From: Teredinibacter franksiae
GTDB lineage: Bacteria; Pseudomonadota; Gammaproteobacteria; Pseudomonadales; Cellvibrionaceae
DNA: 64,000 nucleotides
Assembly (NCBI RefSeq): GCF_014218805.1
Contig: NZ_JACJUV010000001.1
Location: 2,368,501-2,432,500, forward strand
Reading direction: 5' to 3'
Both the position numbers and the translations under genes were made by a program. The notes beneath the pieces were generated by a model. It made no database searches. It was given only the letters and a program-made list of their open reading frames with translations, and was not told the DNA's origin. This document shows, piece by piece, positions 17,906 through 27,171 of this stretch. How positions within the stretch are numbered: position 1 is the stretch's first letter; every line of letters begins with the position of its first letter.

Positions 17906-18805
17906 ATGGCACAGCAGTTAAATTACAACCATTTACGCTATTTCTTTACCATTGCTCGAGAGGGCAGCATTGTGAAGGCTGCCGAGCTACTGCACCTATC
18001 CCCACAGACTATTAGCGGTCAGCTCACTGTATTTGAGGAGTACTTAGGTCTTAAATTATTTGATAGGCAGGGTAAGCGCTTAATCGTTAATGATGCCGGT
18101 AAACTGGTTTATAGCTATGCAGAGGATATATTTGCATTAGGGCTTGAACTTCAGCAGTCTCTTAATATGCATGATCCTAAGCAAAGTGTCGTATTTACCG
18201 TTGGTGTTGTGGATGTGATACCCAAAATTTTAGCATTCAATATTTTAGAAAAATGTTTTGATTTGGATGAATCTATCAAGTTAGTGAGCCGTGAAGGTGA
18301 CTATGGTGATTTGCTGGCTGATTTGGCGCTGAATAAAATCGATTTGATTATCTCGGATAGGGCTTTGGCTCCCGGCGTGGCCGTTAAAGCATATAATCAC
18401 TATTTGGGGGAGTGCGGCGTTAGTTTCTATTCGACTAATGATACGGCGTCCTCATTAAAGAAAGGCTTTCCAAAAACATTAGACCAATATCCTTTTCTTA
18501 TTTGTGGAGATAAATCCAATCAAAAAATTGGTCTACAGTCTTGGTTTGATGATGAAAAAATAAACCCGGTGATAGTAGCTGAATTTGATGATAGTGCTCT
18601 TATGAAGTTTTTTGGCCAGTCGGGTTATGGTGTGTTTACTACACCGAGCACGATTGAATCGCATGTGACGGAGCAATACGGTGTCTCAGTCATTGGTAGA
18701 ACTGAGGCTGTTAGTGAAAGGTTTTACGCTATTTCTCCAGAACGAAAAATCAAACACCCAGCCGTTAAGCTATTGGTGGACGCCGCTAAAGATATCTTTT
18801 CATGA
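17906..18805 (+). CDS. nhaR: NhaR-like LysR-family regulator
   Basis: 299 residues. The N-terminal winged helix (LNYNHLRYFFTIAREGSIVK, then SPQTISGQL and LFDRQGKRL) and the C-terminal ISPERKIKHPAV match NhaR, the LysR-type activator that senses Na+ and controls nhaA in enterobacteria. Here no nhaA is visible. Its neighbour is the large Mrp-type antiporter operon, which makes that operon or the htpX/stress genes plausible targets. The start ATG follows AAAGGTC at a workable distance. NhaR-family membership is well supported; the target assignment is inference. Confidence 0.8.
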   Translation: MAQQLNYNHLRYFFTIAREGSIVKAAELLHLSPQTISGQLTVFEEYLGLKLFDRQGKRLIVNDAGKLVYSYAEDIFALGLELQQSLNMHDPKQSVVFTVGVVDVIPKILAFNILEKCFDLDESIKLVSREGDYGDLLADLALNKIDLIISDRALAPGVAVKAYNHYLGECGVSFYSTNDTASSLKKGFPKTLDQYPFLICGDKSNQKIGLQSWFDDEKINPVIVAEFDDSALMKFFGQSGYGVFTTPSTIESHVTEQYGVSVIGRTEAVSERFYAISPERKIKHPAVKLLVDAAKDIFS

Positions 18806-18817
18806 TGCTACTTTCAT

Positions 18818-19685
18818 TCATGAACTTTTTTGCAGGGACTTTTTAATATGCGCTTCGATTTTTTTCATCGGCAATATGTCCTGACGTTTGTTTAGCACAA
18901 ATTCTAAGAAATGCTGTGCAATGAGCGACAGCCTTTTTTCTCGTAAATGAATAATTTGCCAATACGACATGATTGGGAAGGTCGGTATACGTAGTTGTTT
19001 TAATCCGTCTTCTTTTGAGCTGGAGAGTACATAAGCCGAAATAATGGCTATGCCCATGTTTTCCGCAACGGATATCTTTATCGCTTCATTACTTTCAATC
19101 ACCATTTTCTTATCAATTTTTAATTGATGTTCTTTTAAATGATTGATGATGGCGTTGTTGGTGCCTGAACCATGCTCGCGCATAAGAAACTTCTCGCCTG
19201 CTAGATCTTCCCATCGTAGTTTTTTTCGTTTGCTCAGCGGGTTGTCAGTGGAGGCAATGACGGCTAATGGATTGGGTAGAAACTGATGGCGGATGATGTC
19301 GAGATCTTCTGGTGGGTCACTGAATATATAAAAGTCATCTAGATTGGCTTTAAGTCGCTCAATAATTTGAGCACGATTGCCTACTTTAAATTCAACATCA
19401 ATCTCAGGGTATAACTTACAAAATGGGCCAAGCATATGGGGGAGAAAATATTTTGCCGTGGTTACCACTGAAATTTTAAGCAAGCCTGACTTCACACATT
19501 TTATATTGTTAATGCTTTCATCGAGTCTGTTAATGGATTCAAAAATTTCTTTGCCTGTACGTACAACCTCTTCGCCCGCATGGGTAAGGTATATTTTTTT
19601 ACCGATCACTTCGTAGAGCTCAATATTAAGCGCCTGACTCAGCTTTTTGACCTGATTGGAAACACTGGGTTGGGTTACTAGCGGG
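18818..19685 (-). pseudogene. CbbR-like LysR regulator, N-terminus removed by IS630 insertion
   Basis: The frame starts inside the recognition helix (VTQPSVSNQVKKLSQ) and continues as a normal LysR effector domain: YEVIGKKIYLTHAGEEV, then the binding fold LKISVVTTAKYFLP, and the tail REKRLSLIAQHFLEFVL. This pattern is close to CbbR-type regulators. The first roughly 30 residues of the winged helix are missing; the frame joins IS630 sequence at about 19686. The missing part is not found on the far side of the IS, so a deletion accompanied or followed the insertion. A regulator without its first helix should not bind DNA. Confidence 0.85.
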
Positions 19686-20765
19686 CCACTAAAAAACAAT
19701 ACATTTCATTTGAAACCTGTATAATTGAAGTCATGAAAAATGACGCAAGAAAACTTAGTACAGAAGAGCAGCATTTAGTTCGCAAGATAGCCGTGCAGCG
19801 AGTGCATGATGGTGAAAGTGCGGCCGAAGTGACACGCAGTTTTGGTCTTGGAAGCCGAACAATTTTCACTTGGTTGCGTTTAGCGCGTGAAAAAGGAATT
19901 GAAGCTCTGGCTCCCAAGGCGCGCACTGGACGCAATCGAACACTATCCGATCTTGAAGAGCAAGAAATAAAGAGGTGGATAATCGGCGGAGATCCTAGGC
20001 AGCATGGGTTTGAATTTGGTTTGTGGACACGCCAAATTGTTGCTGATTTAATTCTTGAACGGTTTGGCGTTACCCTAAGCATTTCCGGTGTCGGTAAAAT
20101 TCTGCATGGCTTGGGCTTGACGCCACAAAAACCGCTACGTAGAGCTTATGAGCGGGACGAGAAAGCGGTGCAAGAATGGGTTGACGACGTCTACCCTAAA
20201 GTTAGGGCATACGCTAAAAAGAAAGGGGCTGAGATATTTTGGTTGGATGAAGCCACTATTCGTTCTGATGATCCTTTACAGCGTACCTGGGGTGAAAAAG
20301 GAAAGACACCTGTCGTCAGAACAAGCGGTCAAAGACAGGCCATTAATGCGATCTCAGCGTTATCAAATAAGGGGGGCTTTTGGTATCACGTTTTTGACGG
20401 AAAATTTAATGCGGATAAATGTATTGAATGCTTAAAAAGTTTCCAAAAAGGCCGTAACCACCCCGTCATACTCATCGTTGATGGGCATCCCGTACATAAA
20501 TCAAAGAAGGTCACGGACTATATTGAAACACTTGAAGGAAAAATTGAAATGGTGTTTCTACCACCGTACGCACCGGATTTAAACCCAGACGAGCTTGTGT
20601 GGAATCAGGTGAGAAATATCGGCACATCAAAAAAGCCACTCAAGAAGGGGGAATCACTAAAGAATCGTGCCGTTTTAGATTTGGAAAGTATCAAACGGGA
20701 TAAGGCCCTGATTAAATCGTTTTTTCAAGAGGCAACTGTATCGTTTGCTGCTGCCTAGGTAGTAC
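19686..20765 (+). mobile_element. IS630-family insertion sequence, copy 2 (intact)
   Basis: About 1080 bases, nearly identical to copy 1 (4311-5427) and in the same orientation. Similarity begins near ccactaaaaa and ends at gcctaggtagta. It interrupts the LysR gene on its left side and cuts a hypothetical gene on its right side. Confidence 0.88.
19733..20758 (+). CDS. IS630-family transposase
   Basis: 341 residues. The N-terminal 70 residues form a helix-turn-helix (EVTRSFGLGSRTIFTWLRLA). The catalytic domain has Asp172 (FWLDEATI), Asp250 (ILIVDGHPVHK) and Glu287 (DLNPDELVWNQ), matching the DDE spacing of IS630/Tc1 elements, which insert at TA dinucleotides. The gene is uninterrupted, unlike copy 1. 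It could supply transposase in trans for both copies. Confidence 0.93.
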   Translation: MKNDARKLSTEEQHLVRKIAVQRVHDGESAAEVTRSFGLGSRTIFTWLRLAREKGIEALAPKARTGRNRTLSDLEEQEIKRWIIGGDPRQHGFEFGLWTRQIVADLILERFGVTLSISGVGKILHGLGLTPQKPLRRAYERDEKAVQEWVDDVYPKVRAYAKKKGAEIFWLDEATIRSDDPLQRTWGEKGKTPVVRTSGQRQAINAISALSNKGGFWYHVFDGKFNADKCIECLKSFQKGRNHPVILIVDGHPVHKSKKVTDYIETLEGKIEMVFLPPYAPDLNPDELVWNQVRNIGTSKKPLKKGESLKNRAVLDLESIKRDKALIKSFFQEATVSFAAA

Positions 20766-21035
20766 ATGCACCCTCAACACGCCTCCATCACGTTTCAACA
20801 AAAAGCATGGCCACCACTTATTCCTTGAAAAGGCCCCACGCCTAAAGCCAAGTAAAAGATCCTCACTTAATTGAGCCCTTTCACTGTATAGCTTTAATAA
20901 CCTAGGATCAGAAATTGTTGCCCCGTCTAACTCACCCTGCTCAAGTATGGCCTGAACCTGCTCCTGTGAGGATGAAAAAATTAATTCGCCATCAAGCTCC
21001 AACCTCACCATTTTATTTAAGCTTATGTAGCCCAT
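20766..21035 (-). pseudogene. Hypothetical protein cut at its 3' end by IS630 copy 2
   Basis: From ATG 21035 the frame gives about 90 native residues (start MGYISLNKMVRLELDGELIF, end RDGGVLRVHV) and then enters IS630 sequence, where it stops at 20712. I do not recognise the family. The native stop is gone, so the protein is truncated or has a short IS-encoded tail. Confidence 0.5.
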
Positions 21036-21110
21036 TGCCCACCTCCATTAACTCCATCCGTCTTTGCCCACGATAAAAGAAATCGCTCTCAGTGCTCTTC
21101 TTCACCGGTA

Positions 21111-21146
21111 GGCTACAGGGGTCAGGCCTTACATTTGGCATTCCCC
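21111..21146. repeat. REP-like dispersed motif, copy A
   Basis: The motif ggggtcaggccttacatttg followed by gcatt recurs in degenerate form near 56168 and 57463. A half copy (aaagtctgaccctat) follows at 21168. Motifs of this type are often associated with REP-associated transposases in gammaproteobacteria. Confidence 0.45.
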
Positions 21147-21199
21147 CTTTTCCCTTTGTGTGCTTTAAAGTCTGACCCTATGGTTATATAGGTGGTATG

Positions 21200-21640
21200 T
21201 CACCCTCGGCACATTACTTGAACAGTGTATTTTATAGCCTCATCAGCAATATCCGGTGTAGGAAGTTCTTCTCGTTCAACTTGCTTTTCTCGCTTGTAGG
21301 TAATTCCGCTTGCATCAAGAGCTTGAATCAATGCTGAAGTATTTACGGCGAAGTTAACATTCTGAGCAATGTCGCCGGTGTACTGGGCGAGCTGCAACGT
21401 ATTTAGCTTACTCTGAACTACACCAACTAAATATCCCTTTTTATTTAGTAATGGGCCACCACTATTATCCGGTTGAATTGGCGATGATATTTGAATGCTA
21501 TTCTTATCATTCTCTAGACCAGAGAGAGCGTTAACATTACCAGCCGTTAAGCTTGGGTCCGCAGAAAGCACCCCATGGAGAGAGAAACCAATAGCTATTA
21601 TTTCCTCTCCAAGTCTAGCAAGTTTATGGATGTCCTTTTA
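21200..21640 (-). pseudogene. 3' fragment of a secreted trypsin-like serine protease
   Basis: The frame from about 21640 down to the stop at 21200 contains SLTAGNVNALSG, then QISSPIQPDNSGGPLLNKKG. The SGGPL carries the nucleophile serine of S1-family (HtrA/Do-like) proteases. The His and Asp parts of the catalytic triad lie further upstream in such proteins and are absent: above 21640 the frame hits a stop. The native start is missing, so this is a dead remnant. Confidence 0.75.
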
Positions 21641-21899
21641 TGTTTTATCTTTTAAATTTTTGATCTTCGGATTTATAAGATTCGAGCGCACTTTCACGAT
21701 CAAAATCATCTTGTGCCAACACCGGATAACTCAATACAACAGCTATACAAGCCAAAATAGTTTTATACATAGAACCCTATTCTCAGGTTGAAATCTAACG
21801 CCAAAAGAACCCGCGCCTGCGGCGCCGGGTTGCTTGCCTTGCTAGGCTGGGCTACACTACGTAATAACATTTGTTATAACTTACTTGCAGGCCAAACCT

Positions 21900-22124
21900 A
21901 TGTTAAAAGTTAAAGTTACCGCCGTAGGCAACTCAATGGGAATTTTGCTGCCAAAAGAAGCACTTAGCAAGATGAAAGCAGCTAAAGGCGACACTCTCTA
22001 CTTGGTTGAAGGCCCTGACGGCTACACGCTTACGCCCTACCAGCAGGACTTTGATGGCCAAATTGAAGCCGCTGAAGGAGTTATGAAGCGCTATAAAAAC
22101 ACCCTTCGTGAGCTGGCTAAATGA
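21900..22124 (+). CDS. AbrB/MazE-type antitoxin
   Basis: 74 residues from ATG 21900 (an in-frame TTG at 21885 is less likely). The N-terminal swapped-hairpin motif VKVTAVGNSMGILLPKEAL is typical of AbrB/SpoVT-like antitoxin DNA-binding domains. The C-terminus is helical and acidic to basic (QIEAAEGVMKRYKNTLREL), as expected for a toxin-binding tail. Its stop overlaps the Doc start by four bases (ATGA), the classic coupling of a toxin-antitoxin pair. It should repress the pair's own promoter. Confidence 0.88.
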   Translation: MLKVKVTAVGNSMGILLPKEALSKMKAAKGDTLYLVEGPDGYTLTPYQQDFDGQIEAAEGVMKRYKNTLRELAK

Positions 22125-22510
22125 AGGAGCCAACCTGGGTACTAGATGATGTAGTGCAAGCAGTACATTCTATGCTTTTAGCGGAACATGGCGGAGGCAT
22201 CGGAATTAGAGACGAAGCCTTGCTTGATTCTGCGCTGACAAGAGCAAAACAAAAATATACTTACGAGCCAGAAACTTCAATTTTTGAACTTGCCGCTGCT
22301 TATAGTTTTGGGATTGCAAAGAACCACCCATTTGTTGATGGGAACAAACGCACAGCCTTTACCATTGGCACTTTATTTTTGGAAATAAATGGATACATAT
22401 TAACGGCACCAGAACCAGATGCAGCTATCACCTATGCAAATTTAGCGGCAGGCCAGCTTAATGAGACTCAACTGGCTAAATGGTTTGAAACGCACTGCCG
22501 TAAAGCCTAA
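22121..22510 (+). CDS. doc: Doc-type Fic toxin
   Basis: 129 residues, the length of Doc. The Fic motif HPFVDGNKRTA begins at His69, with the conserved helix SIFELAAAYSFGIAKN before it, so all active-site residues are present. Doc phosphorylates elongation factor Tu and halts translation. The start overlaps the antitoxin stop. GCCTAAC directly after the stop resembles an attC inverse core site, but no complete attC follows. The surrounding remnants suggest the pair persists because it is addictive. Confidence 0.93.
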   Translation: MKEPTWVLDDVVQAVHSMLLAEHGGGIGIRDEALLDSALTRAKQKYTYEPETSIFELAAAYSFGIAKNHPFVDGNKRTAFTIGTLFLEINGYILTAPEPDAAITYANLAAGQLNETQLAKWFETHCRKA

Positions 22511-22552
22511 CGTTGAGGTAGCCTGCGATGCATATGGAGCTATTTTTTTGTC

Positions 22553-22666
22553 ATCCCCTTTTACAAAACCAAAAAAGATGACTTAGGTATCGGCCTTGTG
22601 CTTTGCCGTCAAAAAGCTGAGTTTCATGGTGGGTCACTGCACCTAAACAATCGCGAGCAGAGCTAG
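22553..22666 (+). pseudogene. Sensor histidine kinase C-terminal fragment
   Basis: A 37-residue frame reads PFYKTKKDDLGIGLVLCRQK followed by AEFHGGSLHLNN. This is the G1/G2 ATP-lid end of a GHKL histidine kinase. Nothing upstream continues the domain, so it is only a remnant. Confidence 0.7.
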
Positions 22667-22842
22667 GGTTGTGCCGCTAGCTTACAGTTATTCCTTCCCA
22701 AAACCTCTTTCCCATATACTATAAAAAAACGCTATAGGCGAAAAAACAGAAGAAACAGAATTAGTACTAATATTAGAAAACCCATAAACGCTCTAATTTG
22801 CCATGTATTTTATGCGCCATAACACTAACTCAGAAAAACCAT

Positions 22843-22876
22843 AAAAAACCCCCGCAGCCTCTCAGCCACAGGGTTT
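22843..22876 (-). terminator. Intrinsic terminator behind xylA
   Basis: On the minus strand, arms aaaaccc and gggtttttt enclose a 19-base loop region. It lies about 42 bases past the xylA stop. A near copy exists at 5742-5777. Confidence 0.65.
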
Positions 22877-22917
22877 TCTACTGTTAACGATTTTCTTACT
22901 AAAACCGCATCAAGCCA

Positions 22918-24252
22918 TTAACGAATATAACGATTAATAATGTTCTCGTACAATTCCTGCTTACCACTGGTAACCGCTGGCTCACCAACCGCATTACCAA
23001 TGTTTGCCAACTGCTCCAATGTTAACTTACCGCCTTCAAAATCGGCACCTTTACCGGCATCAAAAGAAGCGTAACGCTCGGCGCGCATTTTTTCGATGGG
23101 AGAGTTTTGAATCAGGTCGTCGGCAACGATTAGTGCACGCGCGAAAACATCCATACCGCCAATGTGACCGTGGAATAGATCTTCCAGGTCGGTAGAGTTA
23201 CGGCGTGCTTTTGCATCGAAGTTAATACCGCCACCTTGGAAACCACCAGCACGTAAAATGACCAACATCATTTCAACGGTTTCATTGATGTTGTAAGGGA
23301 ACTGGTCCGTATCCCAAGAGTTTTGGTAGTCGCCTCGGTTGGCGTCCATGCTACCTAGCATGCCGGCATCGGCCGCTACCTGCAGCTCGTGGTCCATAGA
23401 GTGCTGCGCTAGTGTTGCGTGGTTCGTTTCAATGTTAAGTTTAAAGTCTTTGTCTAAACCATGGGCGCGCAAGAAACCAATAACCGTTTCACTGTCTACA
23501 TCGTACTGGTGCTTGGAGGGCTCCATGGGCTTGGGCTCTATAAAGAACGTACCTTTAAAGCCCTGCGCACGCGCATAATCGCGGGCCATGGTTAGGAAGC
23601 GTGCCATGTGCTCTTTTTCACGGCCTTGGTCAGTATTGAGCAGGCTCATGTAACCTTCTCGGCCACCCCAGAAAACGTAGTTTTCACCGTCGAGCGCTAT
23701 GGTTGCATCTAGCGCGTCTTTTAACTGTGCGCCGGCCCATGCCACCACATTAAAATCTGGGTTGGTAGAAGCGCCATTCATAAAGCGCGCGTTGGTGAAC
23801 AGGTTAGAAGTACCCCACAACAGTTTCACACCAGAAGCGTTTTGTTTTTCTTTTAGAATATCCACCATGGTGGCAACACGATCACTGAACGCGGCGCGGG
23901 TAGTGCCCGCTTCTTCAATAACGTCCACATCGTGGAAGCAGTAATAGGGTGTTCCCAACTTGGTAAAAAATTCAAAAGCGGCATCGGCTTTTTGCTTGGC
24001 GCGGGTGATGGCGTCGGGACCGTCGAACCAGGGGTGACGACGGGTGCCAGGGCCAAACGGATCGCCACTGGTATCACAGAATGTGTGCCAGTAGCAGGTG
24101 GCGAATTTAAAAAACTCTTTCATGCTTTTACCGGCCACTACGCGATTTTCGTCGTAGTATTTAAAGGCCAGTGGATTGTCAGATTCCGGGCCTTCATAGG
24201 CAATTTTACCTACACCCGGAAAGTATTCTTTATCACCAATTAATACGCTCAT
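22918..24252 (-). CDS. xylA: Xylose isomerase
   Basis: 444 residues, the length of the class II enzymes. The signatures [17 protein letters not shown] and [18 protein letters not shown] carry metal-binding and active-site residues, and [12 protein letters not shown] and MDANRGD follow in the expected order. It interconverts D-xylose and D-xylulose in the cytoplasm. xylB lies 140 bases upstream on the same strand, so the two may be one operon or have separate promoters in 24253-24392. Confidence 0.97.
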   Translation of the reverse strand: MSVLIGDKEYFPGVGKIAYEGPESDNPLAFKYYDENRVVAGKSMKEFFKFATCYWHTFCDTSGDPFGPGTRRHPWFDGPDAITRAKQKADAAFEFFTKLGTPYYCFHDVDVIEEAGTTRAAFSDRVATMVDILKEKQNASGVKLLWGTSNLFTNARFMNGASTNPDFNVVAWAGAQLKDALDATIALDGENYVFWGGREGYMSLLNTDQGREKEHMARFLTMARDYARAQGFKGTFFIEPKPMEPSKHQYDVDSETVIGFLRAHGLDKDFKLNIETNHATLAQHSMDHELQVAADAGMLGSMDANRGDYQNSWDTDQFPYNINETVEMMLVILRAGGFQGGGINFDAKARRNSTDLEDLFHGHIGGMDVFARALIVADDLIQNSPIEKMRAERYASFDAGKGADFEGGKLTLEQLANIGNAVGEPAVTSGKQELYENIINRYIR

Positions 24253-24392
24253 AGCTTTACCTTCTTTAAATAATGTTGGAATTAGTTTCCTTGCAAATAT
24301 TCAGCAAACTCACAACAAACGTGCGCTTCTGCATAGCACTAACCACCAACGCATATTCGCAGTCGTCAGTGCACAATTTTAAAAGCCAAAAA

Positions 24393-25883
24393 TCAATTGA
24401 GTTTTGGCAAGGCCTCCACCCACTCTCCATAGGCGTGCCGGTATTGCTCTACTTTGCTGGTCTCCGGCTCAATAACATCTACCCGCGCAAGGCCGCTAAA
24501 GGCTTCTTGGGCTGAAGCAAAATATCCACAGCCTATTGCTGCAGCGCGGGCCGCGCCTTCTGCGCCATCGGTTTCATACACCTCCACAGCGGCTTCGGTG
24601 GTGTTGGCAAAGGCCTGCGCAAATACGTCACTGAGGAACATGTTGCCTTGGCCTACGCGCACAACGTCGCAACTTCCCCCCAGAGATTTAAGTACATCAA
24701 AACCCTGGTTAAGCGCAAACACAATGCCTTCTTGAGTAGCCCGAACAATATGCCCAAGGCCGTGACGGTTTAAATCAATGTTACGAAGCTGAGCACCCAA
24801 ATTACGATTCTGGAATATGCGCTCGGCACCGTTTCCGAAAGGGTGGAAAATGAGGCCTTCACTGCCCACGGGTACTTGCTCTGCGCGCTCGTTCAACAGC
24901 CGGTAATCGACCGCCGTTCCGTCTACGCTTAACAGTTGTCGCAACCAGCTATAGGAACGACCGGCACCGTTCACACACACCAACACTCCGTTGCGCGGTG
25001 CTTCGGGCGTATTGGTAACATGGAGAAAGGTGTTTACCCGCGATTCAATATCGGCGGCGGGCTTGTCGGTTACACCGTATATAACGCCGGAAGTACCGGC
25101 CGTTGCCGCCACTTCTCCGGGTTCCAATACATTCAAGCTCATCGCGTTGTTGGGCTGGTCGCCACCACGATAAGTAATTTTAACTCCTGCTCGTATACCC
25201 AATTCGGCGGCGGCACTAGCACTCACTTGCGACTGCTCACCAATACTCGGCACCACTTCGGGGATTAATCGGCTGTCAATTCCCCAGTGTTGTAGCAGCG
25301 CTTCAGCTACCTTCTGCTGCTTAAAATCCCACAACGTGCCTTCCGAAAGCCCGGATGCCGTGGTGTTTATGTGCCCCGATAATTTCATCGCCACGTAGTC
25401 GCCGGGCAACATCATTTTATCAATGTTGGCAAAAACTTCAGGTTCACTTTGCTGAACCCAGCGCAGCTTAGCCGCGGTAAAGTTTCCGGGCGAATTCAGT
25501 AAATGCTCGAAACAGTAGTTGCTACCCAGGGCTTCAAACGCTGCATCGCCGTGGGGCACAGCACGGCTATCACACCAGATAATGGCCGGGCGTAACACTT
25601 GCTGGTTGGCATCTACCAATACTAGGCCATGCATTTGGTAAGAAATACCAATGGCTTCGATCTGTTGGGCATCTACACCCGGCGTACTAAACAACTTTGC
25701 GCAGCCCTGCTTGATACAGTCCCACCAGGTATCGGGGTTTTGTTCGGCCCAGCCCGGCTGTGGGCTGGCAATATCCAGCTCGGTATCCGGATATTGAGTA
25801 GACGCTAAAGCCTTACCGGTATCGCCATCTAGCACTGAAAGTTTAACGGAAGAACTGCCAACATCGATTCCAAGAAAAAGCAT
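24393..25883 (-). CDS. xylB: Xylulokinase
   Basis: 496 residues of the FGGY carbohydrate kinase family. The N-terminal phosphate loop LFLGIDVGSSSVKLSVLDGD, the substrate-site region ISYQMHGLVLVD, and GAAGTSG-like loop AATAGTSGVIYG followed by the C-terminal GGSCDVVRVGQGN are all in place. It phosphorylates D-xylulose to xylulose 5-phosphate for the pentose phosphate pathway. It is the first gene of the minus-strand pair with xylA, divergent from the Nudix-fold regulator. Confidence 0.96.
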   Translation of the reverse strand: MLFLGIDVGSSSVKLSVLDGDTGKALASTQYPDTELDIASPQPGWAEQNPDTWWDCIKQGCAKLFSTPGVDAQQIEAIGISYQMHGLVLVDANQQVLRPAIIWCDSRAVPHGDAAFEALGSNYCFEHLLNSPGNFTAAKLRWVQQSEPEVFANIDKMMLPGDYVAMKLSGHINTTASGLSEGTLWDFKQQKVAEALLQHWGIDSRLIPEVVPSIGEQSQVSASAAAELGIRAGVKITYRGGDQPNNAMSLNVLEPGEVAATAGTSGVIYGVTDKPAADIESRVNTFLHVTNTPEAPRNGVLVCVNGAGRSYSWLRQLLSVDGTAVDYRLLNERAEQVPVGSEGLIFHPFGNGAERIFQNRNLGAQLRNIDLNRHGLGHIVRATQEGIVFALNQGFDVLKSLGGSCDVVRVGQGNMFLSDVFAQAFANTTEAAVEVYETDGAEGAARAAAIGCGYFASAQEAFSGLARVDVIEPETSKVEQYRHAYGEWVEALPKLN

Positions 25884-26284
25884 GATTACCTGCCGAAGCT
25901 GTTGTTATTTGGTTTGGTGGAACAGGGTTGCTGAACAATGCTGTGCTGCCTGAATGCGCCTTTTGATTCATCTTTTGGCCATACTAAACATCGCCACGCC
26001 TGTTCAGGGTTTTACGAAAACAGGGCAACCGGGTTCTAACCTTAGCTTACGCTGTATTCAGAAGGCGAAGTATAGCCTTATTGTCGTTTTGACTACAATA
26101 CTCTTTAGTGCTAGCATCGATCAACTTTGATGCGTCTCAGAAACCGCATCCCAAAATGCACGCTATCTCGCGAAAATACTGGGGATACACGCTTTTCAGC
26201 CACTTTGTTTTTTGCCAGTAAAAACATAGCCTGTGCTGGTTATTGAACGCACTAAATTCTAGCCGTAATAGATATTTGAGTCAG
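25884..26284. promoter_or_regulatory. Divergent control region between xylB and the Nudix-fold regulator
   Basis: About 400 bases without a coding frame. It contains TTGT-cgttttgac-TACAA near 26089-26106, an imperfect inverted repeat that could be an operator for the adjacent regulator. No operator consensus for this regulator is known to me, so the site is only a candidate. Confidence 0.4.
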
Positions 26285-27046
26285 ATGAATAAAGCATCAG
26301 GAATTAGAAAACCGATTAACGTGGCGGAAGTTACTTCTGTAAGCCTGAGTAATGAAACCGCGCCGCTTCCAGACGGTGTTATCCGCGGTCTGTCCATCGA
26401 CAACCTTATTTTTGGCCTCGATGGCAGCGAGCTGAAGGTGCTACTGATCAAACACGGCGAAGGTATTCGCATGGGTGACTGGGCACTACCCGGCGGCTGG
26501 ATTAAGCAGGAAGAAGACCTGCGTGATGCCGCCCGTAGGCTACTACGCGATCTTACCGGCGTAGAACACCCCTACCTCTCGCAGCTAAAAACATTTGGCA
26601 AGGTGAATCGCTACCCGGCTGAGCGCGTGGTTACTGTCGCTTATTACGCGCTGGTAAGCGCCTATGACTACGCCTTAATGGCGGGTTTCAGCGCATCTGA
26701 AGCCGACTGGTTCAATGTCCACGATTTACCCCCGCTGGTATTCGACCACCAGGAAATTCTCGAATACGGTATTAAACATTTACAGCACGAAGTTCGGCAT
26801 CACCCTGTGGGCTTTAATTTACTGCCCGAGAAATTCACTCTACTGCAGTTACAGGAATTGTACGAAGCTATTCTAGACGCAAAGCTCGACAAGCCCAATT
26901 TTCGTCGCAAAATAATGAAGATGAATTTGCTAACCACCTGCAATGAAAAGCAACAGGGTGTGGCACATCGGGCCGCCAATTTGTACCGATTCGACAAGAA
27001 CGCTTACGCGCAACTAACGGAGCAAGGTTTTACATTTGAAGTGTAA
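26285..27046 (+). CDS. NrtR/AraR-like Nudix-fold transcriptional regulator of xylose genes
   Basis: 253 residues from ATG 26285 (a TTG 42 bases upstream is in frame but lacks a better ribosome site). Residues about 30-170 are a Nudix fold: LPGGWIKQEEDLRDAARRLL keeps the GGW and helix, but the catalytic REUxEE core is replaced by RLLRDL, so hydrolysis should be lost. The C-terminal 80 residues (FTLLQLQELYEAILDAKLDK, then NFRRKIMKM) are the winged helix typical of NrtR-type regulators. It is divergent from xylB and precedes a sugar porter, so it most likely senses a sugar or sugar phosphate and controls the xyl genes. Confidence 0.85.
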   Translation: MNKASGIRKPINVAEVTSVSLSNETAPLPDGVIRGLSIDNLIFGLDGSELKVLLIKHGEGIRMGDWALPGGWIKQEEDLRDAARRLLRDLTGVEHPYLSQLKTFGKVNRYPAERVVTVAYYALVSAYDYALMAGFSASEADWFNVHDLPPLVFDHQEILEYGIKHLQHEVRHHPVGFNLLPEKFTLLQLQELYEAILDAKLDKPNFRRKIMKMNLLTTCNEKQQGVAHRAANLYRFDKNAYAQLTEQGFTFEV

Positions 27047-27171
27047 ATGCACCTCGATAAAACAAAAAAGGCATAGAAAAATATAACAATAAAAAGAGCC
27101 GCGCCGACGCAACAAGACAATATTCATCTCATAGCTACACAACTATAACTATTAACCATTAGGAAGTTTCT

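Noticed and set aside
22501..22540. attC candidate right after the doc stop (GCCTAAC)
   Set aside because: No palindrome and no right-hand core follow; only the 7-base inverse core matches.
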